NCBI RefSeq assembly: GCF_028389875.1
Contig: NC_084672.1
Location: forward strand, 372,001 to 436,000
Length of the DNA: 64,000 nt
Source: Rhea pennata
Taxonomy: Eukaryota > Chordata > Aves > Rheiformes > Rheidae
Reading direction: 5' to 3'
The notes beneath the pieces are model-generated. The model searched no databases and was not told the DNA's origin. It saw nothing but the letters and a program-made list of their open reading frames with translations. This document shows positions 48,881-61,969 of the stretch, piece after piece. Position numbers and translations under genes: made by a program. Within the stretch, counting starts at the first letter, position 1; each line of letters begins with the position of its first letter.

Positions 48881-49777
48881 GCGCGGTGTTAACCTGCCTG
48901 GTGCTGTGCGCTGAGGTGACTCTGCTCGTTTTGCTAGGCCATGTCAGTGATCGGAGACCGGAGGTCCAGGGAACAGAAGGCAAAACAGGAAAGGTAATGG
49001 CACTTCTTCACTGTTTATTTGGGGCTGTGGGGGCAATCTTGTATGTACTTGTCTTGCAGCCTTTGCTCTTGCATCTGTCCCATGCGCTACACTTGTACTA
49101 GCGTTTGTATTCTCGTGTCTGAACAGAAGCGTGGAGACTGCCCACACAGGACTGGGACCTCCAGCTTCTCAGTAGTTACATTGCCACCTTATGAGGTGGC
49201 AAGTATGCAGCTAGATTTCCCTTAGGAAGTCAGGTGTATCCTGAGAGGAGTTGAGCCTTCTCCTGAAGCTCACCACTGTTTTTGCAAGGCATTTCTGGTC
49301 TCCCCAGTCATAAGTAAATGAGTGTGCAAGAGTGGTAACAAGATCTGGAAACATGCCACTTATTGGTGGGTTTTTCTATCCCTTATTTTAGAGAGAAGGA
49401 ACTAGCAAAAGTCACCATCAAGAAAGAAGACCTGGAGCTGATTGTAAGTACAGGCAGGAAGCTGATCAGGTGGTGGCATGTCCCAAACCTTGCGAGCAGT
49501 CAGTGTCTTGTCACTGAAACACTATCCTGAAAGGTGTGGCTGGCAAATACTTATCTGCTGGTGGTGGTGCTGGACAAGGCTGGGGCAGCATCTGGGCAGC
49601 TCCTGCTGCTGCTGACACCTTGCAGAGCCCTGCCAGCAATGCTGGCTGTCTGTTGTGCTGAGCTCTGTTGTTTCCCTGTAGATGAACGAGATGGAGATTT
49701 CAAGGGCAGCTGCAGAGCGCAGCCTCCGGGAGCACATGGGGGACGTGGTGGAGGCTCTCATCACTCTCACCAACTGA
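48586..49777 (+). CDS. HYPK: Huntingtin-interacting protein K
   Basis: HYPK binds and regulates the NatA N-terminal acetyltransferase (NAA10/NAA15) at the ribosome and has chaperone-like activity. Exons: 48586-48771, 48938-48993, 49392-49443 and 49682-49777, giving 129 residues. Matches to the family are KHDSGAADLERVTDYAEEKE, IGDRRSREQKAKQERE, the helix ELAKVTIKKEDLELIMNEM and the C-terminal UBA-like end SLREHMGDVVEALITLTN. The N-terminus is acidic and glycine-rich, as usual. Phases close exactly. The first intron is GC-rich and short, and the gene is compact (1.2 kb). Confidence 0.97.
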
Positions 49778-49902
49778 GACTGAGCCCGTCCTCCTGGGAT
49801 TGCGCCGCGTGCATCTGCCGCTGCCTCCCCGGGCACGGCCTTGCCCCAGCTGCCCCTCGCCCAGTGCGGTGTCAGCTGCGGACTGCGTGTGTTAAATTAT
49901 TG

Positions 49903-49908
49903 AATAAA
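49903..49908 (+). terminator. HYPK polyadenylation signal
   Basis: AATAAA about 125 bases after the HYPK stop codon, in the expected position. Confidence 0.85.
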
Positions 49909-50864
49909 GGCACCAGCTGGAGTGAGACGTGACTGTAGTTCGTGCGGAGCTGAGCCCTCGCTCCCCGCTCGGCGGATCCTGGTGATGCCTGTGGTGCTGG
50001 CACTGGGCCCCGGGCTGCGGCACATCCGGAAGAGGTTCCAGCATTGGGCCGTAACGCCTGAGGGACACTCTGTAACCGGGTAGCAGCTGCTCACGCTTCT
50101 TGAGGATAAGCTGACCCTGCCTGAATGCTGGTACGAATCTTCTCTTTGTGGTTTCAATCTCACATCCCCTTGTGAAGTGTCACAGGCTTCTGCTGTACCG
50201 GTCCTTTTGTTCCTAAGCTCAGCAAGCCTCCCTGGAGGCTAATGGTTCCTGTCAGTTTGTTTTTTGTTTGCTGTACTAGCAGGAGTGCAGCCGCATGAGA
50301 GAGAAACACGGCACTGCTGCTGTTCCCTCCTTTGTGTGAATCCAGGTGTAACTCAAGCCCAGAGCTGGTGTCCCAAGCGCTAGGCTGACTAGCCCCAAGG
50401 TGCACACTGGTTGGAAGCCAGTCCAACCCTTTGCCCCCCCGCCCCAGCGTCTGTTAGCAGCTGACCCATGAGAGCAGTCAGTACTCAAACCGGGGGAGTT
50501 CCCTTAGTGTCACCCCAAGAGCTGTGGTGTGCCCAGCAACTTACTGCGGGAAACCTGCATTTCCTGTCCCCAGAGGAAGATGAGCATGAGCCGGGGAAGC
50601 TGCTCCACAGCAGCCTCTTGACCACCCTCTGCAGGAAGGTAAGGAAACAGCAGGGAACCACGATGTAACGGGCATCTACTGCCCACTCTGCCTGGGCCAG
50701 CATCTCCTGCGCTACACCAGGCTGCCCTTGGTTTAGCTTGTGCTGGATGCAGTCATGGTCCTGAGCCCCGGTTGTTGCCCAAAGCACGAAGCACTGAACA
50801 GGACAGCCAAGCTCCTGACAGCCCTCTACAAAGACACCACCAGGAATTGTAAGAAAACACTTGC
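49909..50864. other. HYPK-MFAP1 convergent intergenic region
   Basis: About 950 bp between the two poly(A) signals. No exon, known repeat or RNA gene is recognised. Confidence 0.6.
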
Positions 50865-50870
50865 TTTATT
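50865..50870 (-). terminator. Likely MFAP1 polyadenylation signal
   Basis: TTTATT on the plus strand gives AATAAA on the minus strand, about 550 bases beyond the MFAP1 stop codon. Confidence 0.6.
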
Positions 50871-51416
50871 CAAAACTATCCTGTCCCACCCCACTGCACA
50901 GGTAGAAAAGCAAAGCCCTGCAGAAACAGAGTGAGGGGACAGTGTCACAGCTGTTCCAAACCAGAAAAGGGCCCAGCTTGACAACTGGAGGGGAAAGACC
51001 AGCAATGGGGAGACACTTTGGAACAGATGAGTGTAAAGTCTGTTAATTCCTCTGAAAGGAACGAGTGTTGGGAGCAGGGTGAGTTGCTATGCTCCTGCAC
51101 AGGCTCTATCAGCTGTCTAGGCGTTGCTGCTGGTGGAAAGGTGACAGGGCCGTGGGCCTGGTCAGCACAGATCGACTGTCTTCCTCCACAAAAGATTCAG
51201 GTCATGAGTCTGCTGAGTCTCTGCAGCCCTGGGAATGAATCCTGCCACCAAGTGGAGGGTGAGGCTCAGTGCAGGAGCACAGACAGGAACAGCTGCTCAG
51301 GACAGGTCCTGGCAGCACAGTACTATCTCTTCTGTCCTGCCCCTGCTTTCAGGTAGCTGGCAGACAAGTGCCTTCTGCCCTGTAGTCAGCCACGTGACAC
51401 TGTCCTGCACACTCCC

Positions 51417-54400
51417 TTAGGTGGTTTTTCGCTTCTTAGCTGATGGTCGCTCAAAGACATCCCGTACACCTGCTGCCTTCTGTTTGAAGAACTTGGTGTT
51501 CTGCGCACTCTCCTGACCCCACGCAGAATCGAATGAAGTCGTGTCCTGGTCCACCAAGTGCGTGTACTTTGTTCGCCCAGAGCGCCCAAAGTTCTTGACC
51601 TGCGGAGCAGAAAATCTTATGAGCGGCCGTTCAAATAAGACGCAGAGACTTTTGTACCACTCCCCTTCTCCACCAAGTGCAGGAAGCCTCCTGCCCCAGC
51701 TGGGGAACCGCCCCCTCCGCCCTGCAGCTGCAGACAGGCACTTTCCTGCTCCTGCCCACACACCCACCTGCATGACTTTGGGCAGAATAGTCTTGTTGAA
51801 GTGGTCCTCCAGAGTAGGGGCGCTGAAGTCCCTTTTGTACACTTCCTCATCTTCATCCTGGGGGAGGAAGAACACACACCTGCTCAGCTCGTGTCCAGCA
51901 AGCCCTAGCAGCCGACTGCAGTGAGAAGAGCCACCGCAAACCTGTATCATTGCTTTGCTGGGGACTGCCACAGTACTTGTAGTCTTACTTAACCTACTGC
52001 AGGAAGGTAGGGGAACACGAGATCTGCACCCCAGGGCTACCTCTTGCAGTGGCTCTTAGGCCTTCTCAGGCCACTTTTCCAGAGCCTAAGCCTGATCAGT
52101 AGCTAGTGCAGAGCTAGTTTGTTTCTGACATTTATTAGCTCAAACAGCATTGGGAGAACAGCTCTGCTGCTTCTGAACTATCTCAACTGGGAAAGCTCAA
52201 CCTCACGAGCTTTGAGTCAGCACATACTGGCCCCATATGGAACTACCTGCATGTCTTACCATAGCCCCATAGCACCACTCACCATGAAGAAGGCACCACG
52301 GTGGTAGTACTTCTGCAGGAACTTGTATTTGCCCTTCACTGCCTTGTTGGTGATGACCTTGCCATTGGCCCGAAGCTCAGCGCGGCGCTCCTCCTCCGTC
52401 AGGTTCCGCATTCGCTCAATCTCTGCCTTCTCCTTCTCCATGCTGGGCAGGAGAAAAACCCATCAGAATCTGCATCCCCACAGCATCTCCTTGGGAAAAC
52501 TGCTTTTACAGGAAGCCTTTTTAAGGGATCACGTTTACTGACTCCACAGTGGAGCAAGGCCACCCTGAGGGTGGACAGGAGGGGTTTTGGACACTTTGTC
52601 TAGGTAAGAATATACTGTCAAAAGGAAGCGAAGCCTCAATTGTTAGTTGGCCTGCAGGGTGCACGGCCTGGCCCTGCTGATGTTCAGCCATAGATCTAAG
52701 CAGAAACAATACTTACGCTTCTCGTTCTTCGCGATCCCGTTTGATTCGCTTCAGCTCACGTACTTTCCAGGCCTCATACTCCTCCTCATCATTCTCATCG
52801 TCTGTATCAAGCGCATCCAGTGCTGCCAGCGAGCGCTTATTCTCTTCCAGTTCCTTCTTTGCTTCTTCTTCTACAATCTGCAGCACAGGCAGAAGTAAGC
52901 TTGTTGCAGTGCCAACCCTCCCTGTGCCACTCCCAGCCAGCACCTCGGTACCTTAAGTGTGTACTTGCGCCTCTCTTCTGCTAGTCTCTTCGCCTCCTGC
53001 TCCAGCTCCTTCTGCTTCAAGGCTTCTGCTTCTCGCTCCTGAACTGTGATCCGGTCCTTCCTGTAGACAGCGATGACAAAAGCCTTCAACTTTTCATCGT
53101 GAGCCATTGCAGCTAATCAATCCTTCGCACACTTGTCCTGCTCCCACACTGCAGTGACCCTTAGCCCTTACTCTCTCCAAATAAGGACCAAGTCGCAGGC
53201 CTCTCCCCTTCCTGCTGCTGCCTAAGCCAGGGCAGCCTTGCCTAATCCCCAGGTAGCTACAGGCATGTGTAGAGAGATGACAGTGCAAGGTACCTGCTGT
53301 GTCATGCTGCCCTCTGCAAGCTTCCCTGCTCTTTGTACAGCACTTCCCCAACACCCTAGCAGTACCCTGCTGAGACCAAACCCACCAGCTGGTGCTGCAT
53401 GGTGACCTGACACAGCTGCGAGAGGCTGCTCTGCGATCACCTGTTACTCCTCAGCCGTGCCCTGCCAGGCTGGTAGCTGTCAAATCCCCTTGACAGGCAG
53501 GCAGTGCTACCGCCTTGTTTTAAGAAGCGAGATCACAGCAGAGATGCTCTGCTTGGCGCCGAGCTGCCGACTCCTGCGTCCTCACGCAGGACTGACTCGT
53601 GCAGCCACGTCACCTACTTGCGGATGAAGACAGGTTTGAGACGTGGCTCCATTTCATCCTCGCTGTCTGTGTACTCCTCGTACTCTGACTCTGACTCAGA
53701 CTCTTCTCCAGATCTACCCTCATCTTCCAGCTCCATCACCTCCATTTCCTCGGTTTTCCTCTCCTGCGCTCGCTGGCGCATCATCCCACGGCGGCGCTCG
53801 ATCTCCTAATGGAGAGGTCAAACACAGGAGTCAGTGGACCAGCCGTGCTACTGCTTCCTTCCCTGGGGACTTTCTGCCTCAGGCAGGAAGCCAGTTGCTT
53901 TCAGATCTTTTGCGACAAAAGTAACATGTCTGGAACTTCCTTGTAACAAAATGTGCCCATCCCTCAGGGTGCAGAGCAGCCTCACCCAGTGTCCCACCTC
54001 ACAGCAAGAGGCAGGTCACCCCAGAGATAAGTCATGCCCAGGATTGGTGACCCCCAAGCCTGAAGCTTCCCAGTTTCAGTGGAAAAGGCTATTCCAACCT
54101 GTGTCATTCAGGGGTTTTCTAAAGCCAAATCTGTTCAGCTCTGCAAGCATACCTCGTCATCAATCTCTTCCTCTTCCTCTTCGCTGGTGTCTTCACGTTC
54201 AAGCCGCCAGGCTTCTCCCTCCACCTCAGAATCACTGTCTCCAACCACTTCAGGCTCCACAATTTTACGGTGTCTGGCGAGCCTGTAATAGACCCTAGTT
54301 AAACTACAGCACTCTGAATGTAAAGAGACTGCAGAAAGATGGCTATTTGTAAATTGTTCTTAATGAAACTATAGTAAAAACTGGAACTGCTGAGTTTGGG

Positions 54401-55261
54401 GGTAAAACAGCATGTTCTTTCCTAAAAGGCTAGAGCACTCGGGCATTGGCTTTTACTGTGTTTTTAGTAAAAACTAAGCTTTCTGTGGGAAGCCTCCCCT
54501 TTATTAGCACTGAAGTTCCTCCATGGAGGGGAAGGTAAACACAGCACTTGTTTACTTGTTGGTTACTCTCTGCTTTGAATATGATTCAGATGAAACTATC
54601 TTCCCACTAGTATGGAGGGGTGTCACAGTGTTAATTTTTATTTCAGGACCTGCTGTTCCCCTCAGCTATGCCTGAATTTGGGACTATGCCCTGGGCTGCT
54701 GTTACCCTTGTCTTTAGGGCATGTTCACGGCACAGCAATGGCCTGAGGCACAATCCAGCACCAACAGGATTGGCTGGAGTTAGAGACGGTTCCTGCAAGG
54801 GCTGGAGAGCGTGCCCAGCACCTGCCCGGCGCCGTGGGGCTGGGCCGCCTGCAGAGGGAGAGGCGCTGCTCACCGCTCCTCCACATCCTCGCTGATGCGG
54901 TTCTGGAGGCGCCGCAGCCGCGGGTCGTTGGCGAGTTCCTCCTCCTGCTCCTCGGGCTCCACCTCCTGCTCCTTGGCCTTCTTGATGAACTGGAACTCCT
55001 CGTCCTCCTCCTCCGAGGACTCCATGGGCGCATAGTCGGGCCGCTTCCCCGACACATACCGCTTCACCTTCACCTTCTCCATGGAGAGCTCGCCTGCGGG
55101 CGGACCGGCCGTCACCGGGGCCCGCGCCGCGCCGCGGCCCCGGGCCGGGCCCGAGCTCGGACGCCCCCGCCCCCCCACTCACCCTTTTCGTTGCGGACGG
55201 GCACGGCGCCCGCCGTGGACTGGATCGGCGGTTGCTTCATGAGGGCGCTGGGCACCGACAT
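51417..55261 (-). CDS. MFAP1: Microfibrillar-associated protein 1 (spliceosome component)
   Basis: Despite its name, MFAP1 is a nuclear protein of the spliceosomal B complex that binds Prp38. Exons: 55183-55261, 54874-55093, 54153-54282, 53618-53805, 52952-53060, 52717-52877, 52283-52442, 51768-51857 and 51417-51599, giving 439 residues, exactly the human length. It starts [18 protein letters not shown]; acidic runs ([28 protein letters not shown]) alternate with charged helices. The C-terminal half is almost identical to human ([44 protein letters not shown]). All introns are GT-AG. At the end of exon 4 the donor is CGCAA|gtaggt; reading on would meet TAG at once, so correct splicing is required there. 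Confidence 0.98.
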
Positions 55262-55329
55262 GGCGACGGGACGGGACGCGGCAGCAGCAGCTCCGGCGGC
55301 GGCGGCGGCGGCGGCGGCTGACACCCTCC

Positions 55330-55440
55330 TCCCCCGGAAGCGGAACTACGCCAGATCCTACTTCCGCCGGGGCCTAGCCGCACCCGCTAGCGAGTGACCG
55401 GAAGTGACGTTTTGTGGGGTTACTTCCGGCGCGCCGCGGC
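55330..55440. promoter_or_regulatory. MFAP1 promoter with clustered ETS sites
   Basis: CCGGAAG or its inverse CTTCCGG/CTTCCGCC occurs several times: ccccggaagcgg (about 55332), acttccgccgg (55360), accggaagtgacg (55397, an ETS site joined to a CRE half-site) and acttccggcg (55422). The cluster straddles the divergence point between MFAP1 and whatever is transcribed rightward, if anything. Confidence 0.65.
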
Positions 55441-58400
55441 GCGTGGCGTCGCTGCGCGGGGGCGGGCGGGGGCGGCGGCTCCTGGCGCCGCGGGCGCGGC
55501 CCCGCCGGGAGCCCGGAGCAGCCTCGGCCCGCCCCGCGCCGCCCCGCCCCGCCTGGAGCCCGGGGCAGCCTCGGCCCGCCCCGCGCCGTCGGGAGCCCGG
55601 GGCAGCCTCGGCCCGCCCCGCGCCGCCTGGAGCGCGGCGGCGGCTCGGCCCGCTCCCTGCGCGGCGGCGGCGGCGGCTCCGCTCGGGCTGCAGCCCCCTC
55701 GGAGGCGAGTGGCGGCGGCGGGGCCCGCCTGGCTCCGGGCCCCGTGCTCGACCCCCGCGGGAGCAGGGTCGGTGGGCACTGTCGGCGCGCCCTGCGCCTG
55801 CTCTCGGGCAGCAGCCTTCACCTCGCGCCTCAGCACCGCCTGTGCCGGCAGGACGGAGCCTGCTCTGTTCTGTAACTTTGTTTTTCCTGTGCTCCCCCGA
55901 AGCATTAAATTAAGCCACGAGTGGAACCGCATGGTGCAGAGGTCCTACAAAGGATCTTTTCAGGTGCCTGAGTCAGGTCCTGCTGACCGGACCCGAGGAA
56001 TTTTCCCTTGGGCCGGACTGGCAGAGGCTTTGGCCTCTGGCCATCTGCTGCTTGCAGTGCGATTTACTCAGAGGCATCTGGTCATGTGTTTCCTAATCTG
56101 CGTCCTGGTAGTCAGGACCTTCAGCTTTAGAGTCCTGGTCTCCACATGTTGCCGGCCTTTTGGTATTGAACTATTCTCCCTAGTATGATTCTAGGTAAAA
56201 TACACTATCATGTCATGATAGTGTCATCTTGGGCCTGAGCCACGGATGCTCATGGGCTCTTCCTGATGTGATGACTGAACTCTGAATGGAAAAGATGATC
56301 AGCCTGTGATGTCAGTTTCTGCTTCTCAATTTGTACAGGGCTAAAGTGGAGATGATGAGCCACAAAAGCAGAGCTTGCAGCTGCTGTACAGCCATATGGA
56401 TATTGGATGTCAGCATCTCCATGGTGCCACCATCCCTGTAACTCCTGCAGGGTCTTGCTGGGCTGTGGGATGCAACCAGTGCATGGTGGGGTTGTAGAGC
56501 TCCTAGCACAGCTAGGAGAACATATTCTCTAGGTGGGTGGCAGGATTCTACTGCGGAACCTGTTGCAGGTTTGTGCTGTGCCTGTTGCCAGCTTTGCTGG
56601 ATCTTGGGCTGAGGCAGAGCGTGGAGCTGTGACAGTTTTCGCCACTGCATTGATCAGTCTTCTCCTAGGGCCTCCTGCAGCAAACAAGCAAAGCATGAGC
56701 TTTGCTGCTCAGGTTCATGTCTTCCCAGGCCATGGGGACACCCAGCCCCTCCTGGCTCCCTCTGCAGCAGCACTTCTCACTGCAGGACCATGAGTGCCTG
56801 GAGGCCAGAGCCTGACTTACCCTGGAGGAGCTGGACTCTCCTGCTTTTCTGTGGGGGGAGAAGCTTCCCCCACTGCTGCCACTGAAGAACCTCCTGGGGC
56901 TTCCCCAGTGCCAGTAACAGGAGGTTTGTGGCATGTGTTTGGCAGGAAGGGGCTGGGGACATGGCTGTTTCAGAGCAGGGGTGAAGAATTTTCTGAATGT
57001 GGCAGGGTGCTGCCTACGTAAGTGCGCGTTCTCCACAGTCATTGCCTCCGAGGAGGTGCTAGAGTTCACAGAGGAAAAGAAGGTAGTTCTGGAACTGATC
57101 AGCTTGCAAGAGCTGCCCCTGTTTTTCTGCGGAATCTGTGGCACAGAAAATAGATTTCTCTTGAAGTAGGGCAAAACTATGTGACAAACCACCAAGGTGA
57201 CGTCTGCAATTTTGTGCTGTCTTGAAAGAAGGAAGAGGTTTTTATTTTCCGGGAAGGCTAGCTGCAGGATTTGAGCCAGTCTGCAGCACATCTTGCAGCA
57301 GAAGAGTTTGGGAAGTGGGGAGGGATGAATGCTGTGTTAACCATGTGTGTGCCAGGTGGTCGCCTTGCCCACCCCCAAGCACGGGTCCTTGTGGGTACAT
57401 TACGCAGGCCACCAGGTGTGATGGGCAGTGCTGGAGTGGATGCCCAGGAAATCCAAAAGCGAGCATGTTTTCCCAGTTGGTGGTTCAGCACTGGAGCATG
57501 CTCCCAAAGGAAAGGCAGTGAACGTTTTTCCTTTTGGTGTCCTGGGCTGCAGGCTTTGAGGTTTCCTGATGGGAGAATGTGCAGCAGAAAGTGGTTCTCA
57601 GCAGCCGCACTGGCTCTGGGTCCAGGCTCTGCCCGTCGGGGGCAGCAGGGAGTCTTGGGGTTGCTGTAGAGGTCTCCAGGCTGGTGCTACAGCAGGTTCT
57701 CTTGTGGGGGAACCTCTCGCCTTGTCCTTGGCACCTCTGTGAGAGGCAGGGCAGAACCGAACAGGTAAAGCAGCTCCTGCCAGCATGGCTAATCGTCTGG
57801 CTGCAGGCTGGGGGTGGCAGACCCCAGCGTGAGGAGGCCCCTGGGCCTGGGCAGCTGCATGAGAGCCAGCTCATCTCGCAGCACTAACTGCTTATGGCCA
57901 GAGCATCCTGGGCTCAGCCTGTGGTGTGGTGCTGGATGAAGGCACTTACTGCAGCGCTATTTGGTAGCTTTGCATCTCAGACAATCCCTGTTTCTGCTGG
58001 CAAGACCCAGGCAGAACTTGCTGCCCTTGCTGGAGCCCCTGTGTTTCAGTGTGTGCTTACAGGAGCTGGCGGATTGGGGCCGCCTGGCTGCAGAGCTGTG
58101 AGAAGAGGAGGAACAGGGCACTTGCACAGGACCCAGCACTGTGATCCTGGCACTAGTAGCTTTATAATCCTGCAACAACTGATGCCCAGAAGTAAGCAAG
58201 AGTGCTCTGGTGTTTCTGGCCTTTACGTCGTGATGACAATTAGAGCTCCAGGCCCAGCTCCCTGCTCTGCGTTTGATCATCTGATGAGATATTAATCTTG
58301 TGTGGTTATCACAGTGTGTTCCCACCTAATGAATCCGGTGTCACCATGGCAAGGAGTGAGCTTCAACATATGACTCAGTAGGTGAAACAATTAGACCTAA

Positions 58401-61400
58401 CTGTTAAAGGAAAGCTTGAAAATTGCACACAAAGCACATAATGTCCCATCCAGGTGGAGTTAAACTCAAGACCTCAGCAAACAGGGATGTGCTCTCCCGG
58501 CTGGCTTCTGTTCTGTGTCACTGCAGAAGCCTGCAGCGATGGCAAGAAGCAGCCCTGAGCCTGCAGTATGCCTCCTCTGCCCCACGTGCCCTTGAGAGTT
58601 GCAGCCAATCTGCAGAAACCAAATGGAGTGGCCTGAACTGGTGCAGGGGGGCTGAGGTGAGCCTGCTGCGGTGTGGCCTGGCCCTGCCTTGTGGAGAGAG
58701 GTGGCCCGTAGGCAGGGTCCTGTAGAGCCCACCATGCGCATAGAGAGCCAGCTGGTGCCAGGCAGCGTGCACTAGCCCGGGAGTGAAGGTGCCATGTTGC
58801 TGTTCGTCCCATAGTGGATCCCACAGGGAGAGGGGAGACAGGCTGGCAAGAGCCTGTGCCTCTGCGCAGCAGCCCCAGCCCCAGCCCCCTTCGTCCACAG
58901 ACCAGAGGCTGATTCCCCGCAGCCCCTGCCCTGGGCACCAGCAGCCACGTGTCAGCCCCGGGCCTCCAGCCAGCCTGATGGTCCGTGCCGGACACAAGCG
59001 TGAGCTGCCCCTTCCCTGTGCTTGTAGAGCCCAGGCTGCTGTGGGGCACTGTGCAGTTGGCGAGCTCGCTGCGCCCCGGCACCAGCACCGGCAGCTCTGT
59101 TCCCTACTCTTTTGTCAACCTGCTGGTTAAAACCTCTGCCCGTCAGGCTTTGGACTCAATTTCTTTGTCGATACCTATCTGCAACCCCCCTTCCTCAGTG
59201 AAGCCTCTGCCCTGGTGTTTCCTGCATGTGTGCGCCTGGGTTCCTGTCTGCACTGCTGTTTGTGCTGAGACCCCGACTGCAGCACGGACCCCGTGGTGCT
59301 CAGGCTGGACAGGGATGTCCCTTGACTTGAACAGTTACAGGCTATAAAGCACCTAAGCCCAGAAGAGGGGCAGTAGTAAGACGGGCTGTGGTTGTGATAC
59401 CTTGGCAGCCTTATGGCTGTTGAAGACAAAGTCAGGAGGCAGATAAAGTTACAGCCCTGTTCTGAGCCGCCACTGTTTGTGTCTGCAGACTGTACCGCAG
59501 GGCAAGGTCAGGGTGTTTGGGGTGGATCTCGAGAATCCCATGTGTGTGACCACAATAAAATGTTATGTCTGGGAGTGTGACTATGAATAGAGCCTCCTGA
59601 GCTGCCGGGACCTTGCCGACACAGCTCCAGCCCAGGGACTGCAGCTGCGGCAGCTCCGCACCCTGCTCCAGGGGCACCAAGGCCATCTCAGGAACCTGCC
59701 GGTAGCATCCGGCAGTGAAGTGATGTGAGGTAAGGGGGCTGGAGAGATGCCGGGGGAAAGTGGGATCCACATCCTGAGCTTTGGGAAACGGAGCAGAACT
59801 GTGCGGGAAGGGTGGCGGGGGAAAGGTGTCTGCAGCACAGCAGGGAGGGCTGCAGACTTGCCCCTGCTCTGCCAGGGGAGGATTGCATGGGAACAGTAAG
59901 CAGTGTGTCCATTGCACTCTAAGTAAATATTTAGTTAATGATTTGGTCCCTCTTGATGTTCTGTATGTGCCGTTACTGCTGTTTGTTTGGTTTTCTGCTC
60001 TGCCCGTGAAGGCCCGCTGTCCTTCCTCCACTGTCTTTCCTTACAGGAACCCCCAGAGCGCTTCCCTGCTCTGCTGGCTGCTCGCCCTGCAGAGCGGCCG
60101 CTGCTGGGCGCAGCACGTGCGGCCCTGTCGGGTTCCCAGGCTCAGCCCCCGCAGGTGCCTGTGGACGAGGGTGCTGCCCCCGTAACCGCTTAGCCTCCCA
60201 GCAGCTTGGGCAGACTGGCAGTTGCCTCACTGCTGGAGCTTGTGCAATCTCGACAACCAGAAGGGCAAAAATTGACCTTATTTTTATGTGAAAGTTGTTT
60301 TCTGTTTATTTTTGTGCACAGCGTTTGGTGCTGATGAGGGCAGGTAGGGAGTCTCACCTTGCCTCGGCGTGGGCGCCGCGGGGGATGCTGTGCAACCTCT
60401 GTGCTGGTGGCACACCTAGCAGGCAGCTGGCAAGCTGGCTGGCAGTAACACACTGCTGGTGAAACGGTCGATTAGGAATCACTGAGCAGAACAGCCAGCT
60501 CCTGGCTGTGTCCTTGAATGCGTTGATACCTCCAAGGAACGGTAACGAAAACCAGTGAAATGTTAAGGGGGAAGGTTCATGGGTTCTTGCAGACACTGTT
60601 GCGGTAACTAGTTTATCCCCTTTGGCTGCTGCCTACAGGGGAACAGCAAGGAGAGAAGCATTCGGCAGAGGTCTTACGGGAGGAACAGCAAGAGGAAGAG
60701 TAACCATACTGATCCAGCGCTAACTGCTCTGCTGTTTGGTCCCTGAGCAGCCTTCCAGAAGGGGCTGCTGGAAAGCAGATCCTCTTCGCACCTAAGGCCT
60801 CATCCTGTGCTCCAGGTGCTCCCGGGGTACAGGTGTTATCTTTGGCAGGCGCCAATAGAGGTCAGCTGTGTAAGTCCAAAGCTAATAGTTTATGCAACAG
60901 ATCTGCGCTTCCCGTTTGCCTGCCCTGGAGCACTGAGATAAGCAGGGGTGGTGACAGGAGGCCCTTTGTCAGCTCCTCTCCCCCCAGCAGGGTATGTCAA
61001 TAAGATCCAGGTGGAGCAGCTCTGTCACCTGCCTGGGCACAGCCTGGGCTAGCGACGCATCTGAGGATACCTGCAGGGGTCCGGGAGGGGAGCAGCCTGC
61101 GCCGCTCCGTCTCTCCCACTACAGAGCTATCATCAGATTTAGGACCTGCTTCAAGAACACGTGAACTTGGGAGACCCCCTGTCTCTGTGAGCGGCTCCAG
61201 ACATTGGCCCTGCATCGAAGAACTGGGACAGCGGGAGGGCTGCCGGGGAGCGAGCAGGGCCGGCCCTGACTGTTGCAGGATCCAAGGGACAGTTTCTCAT
61301 GGCACGGTTGTTGTGGGGTGGCCGGTGATGGCCGAGCTGGCGTGGGGCTGCCCCCCAGGGGAGCAGCGCAGGGCTTTGCTCGCCGGTCGGGATGACGGGC

Positions 61401-61960
61401 CCCAGGGTCAGTTCTGACGTACCAGAACTCGAGCAGTTTGCATTTCCAGTAGGGACTTTTGGGGGACAGATGTCATTATCACCTCAGCAAGCCAGAGTTC
61501 CTGTTTCTGAAGTGATGTTATAATCAGATATTTGCCCTTCAAAACTAACCTACTTTAACAAAGAAAACTACTCTGTGCCAGATTTTCTGGGTTGTTCTCA
61601 GCATCTCAGTTACCAAGGTGACTGTTTCCTGTACGATTGCTAATGCTTTATAATCTTGATCATGATATCTAAGTGACTTCCTTCTCTTTGTCAGGAGATT
61701 TAAGATCTGCTCTTATCCTGGGCTTCTCTGAACCCCCTTCTGAAGAGTAGAGGATTCAGGTCAGTTTGGGTTCAGCTGTTTCTTTTCTTGAACTGCTTTT
61801 TGCATTGCTCTCAATGTGGATACTATGCATGCGAGGGACACAAGATGGTTTTTTAGGAATGACTGAAGCTGAAATGAACTGCAGTTCACTTCTCACCTTT
61901 TCTCCTTGGTGGAAGTCCGTCTCCTGAAATTTGAAACTAGAGCGTGATTGATTTTCCTGG
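55441..61960. other. 6.5 kb right of MFAP1 with no supported coding gene
   Basis: In mammals WDR76 starts here, divergent from MFAP1. I find no WD40 repeat motif or other recognisable protein. The first 400 bases continue the CpG island. One possible exon with a good acceptor lies at 60047-60193 (see findings). Elsewhere only chance reading frames occur. A noncoding transcript from the MFAP1 CpG island is possible. Confidence 0.55.
55500..55640. repeat. About 40-55-bp GC-rich tandem repeat
   Basis: The phrase gagcccgg(g/a)gcagcctcgg occurs three times between about 55508 and 55610, each followed by cccgccccgcgccg. Confidence 0.85.
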
Positions 61961-61969
61961 TGCTGCTGC

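Noticed and set aside
55394-56188. 264-codon plus-strand frame starting in the MFAP1 CpG island
   Set aside because: The N-terminal half is Ala/Arg/Gly/Pro repeat translation and the rest matches nothing known; more likely noncoding first-exon sequence.
59432-60031. Minus-strand 199-codon frame with fairly protein-like stretches
   Set aside because: No splice-consistent partners or recognised family, and a plus-strand AATAAA lies within it; evidence too weak to call a gene.
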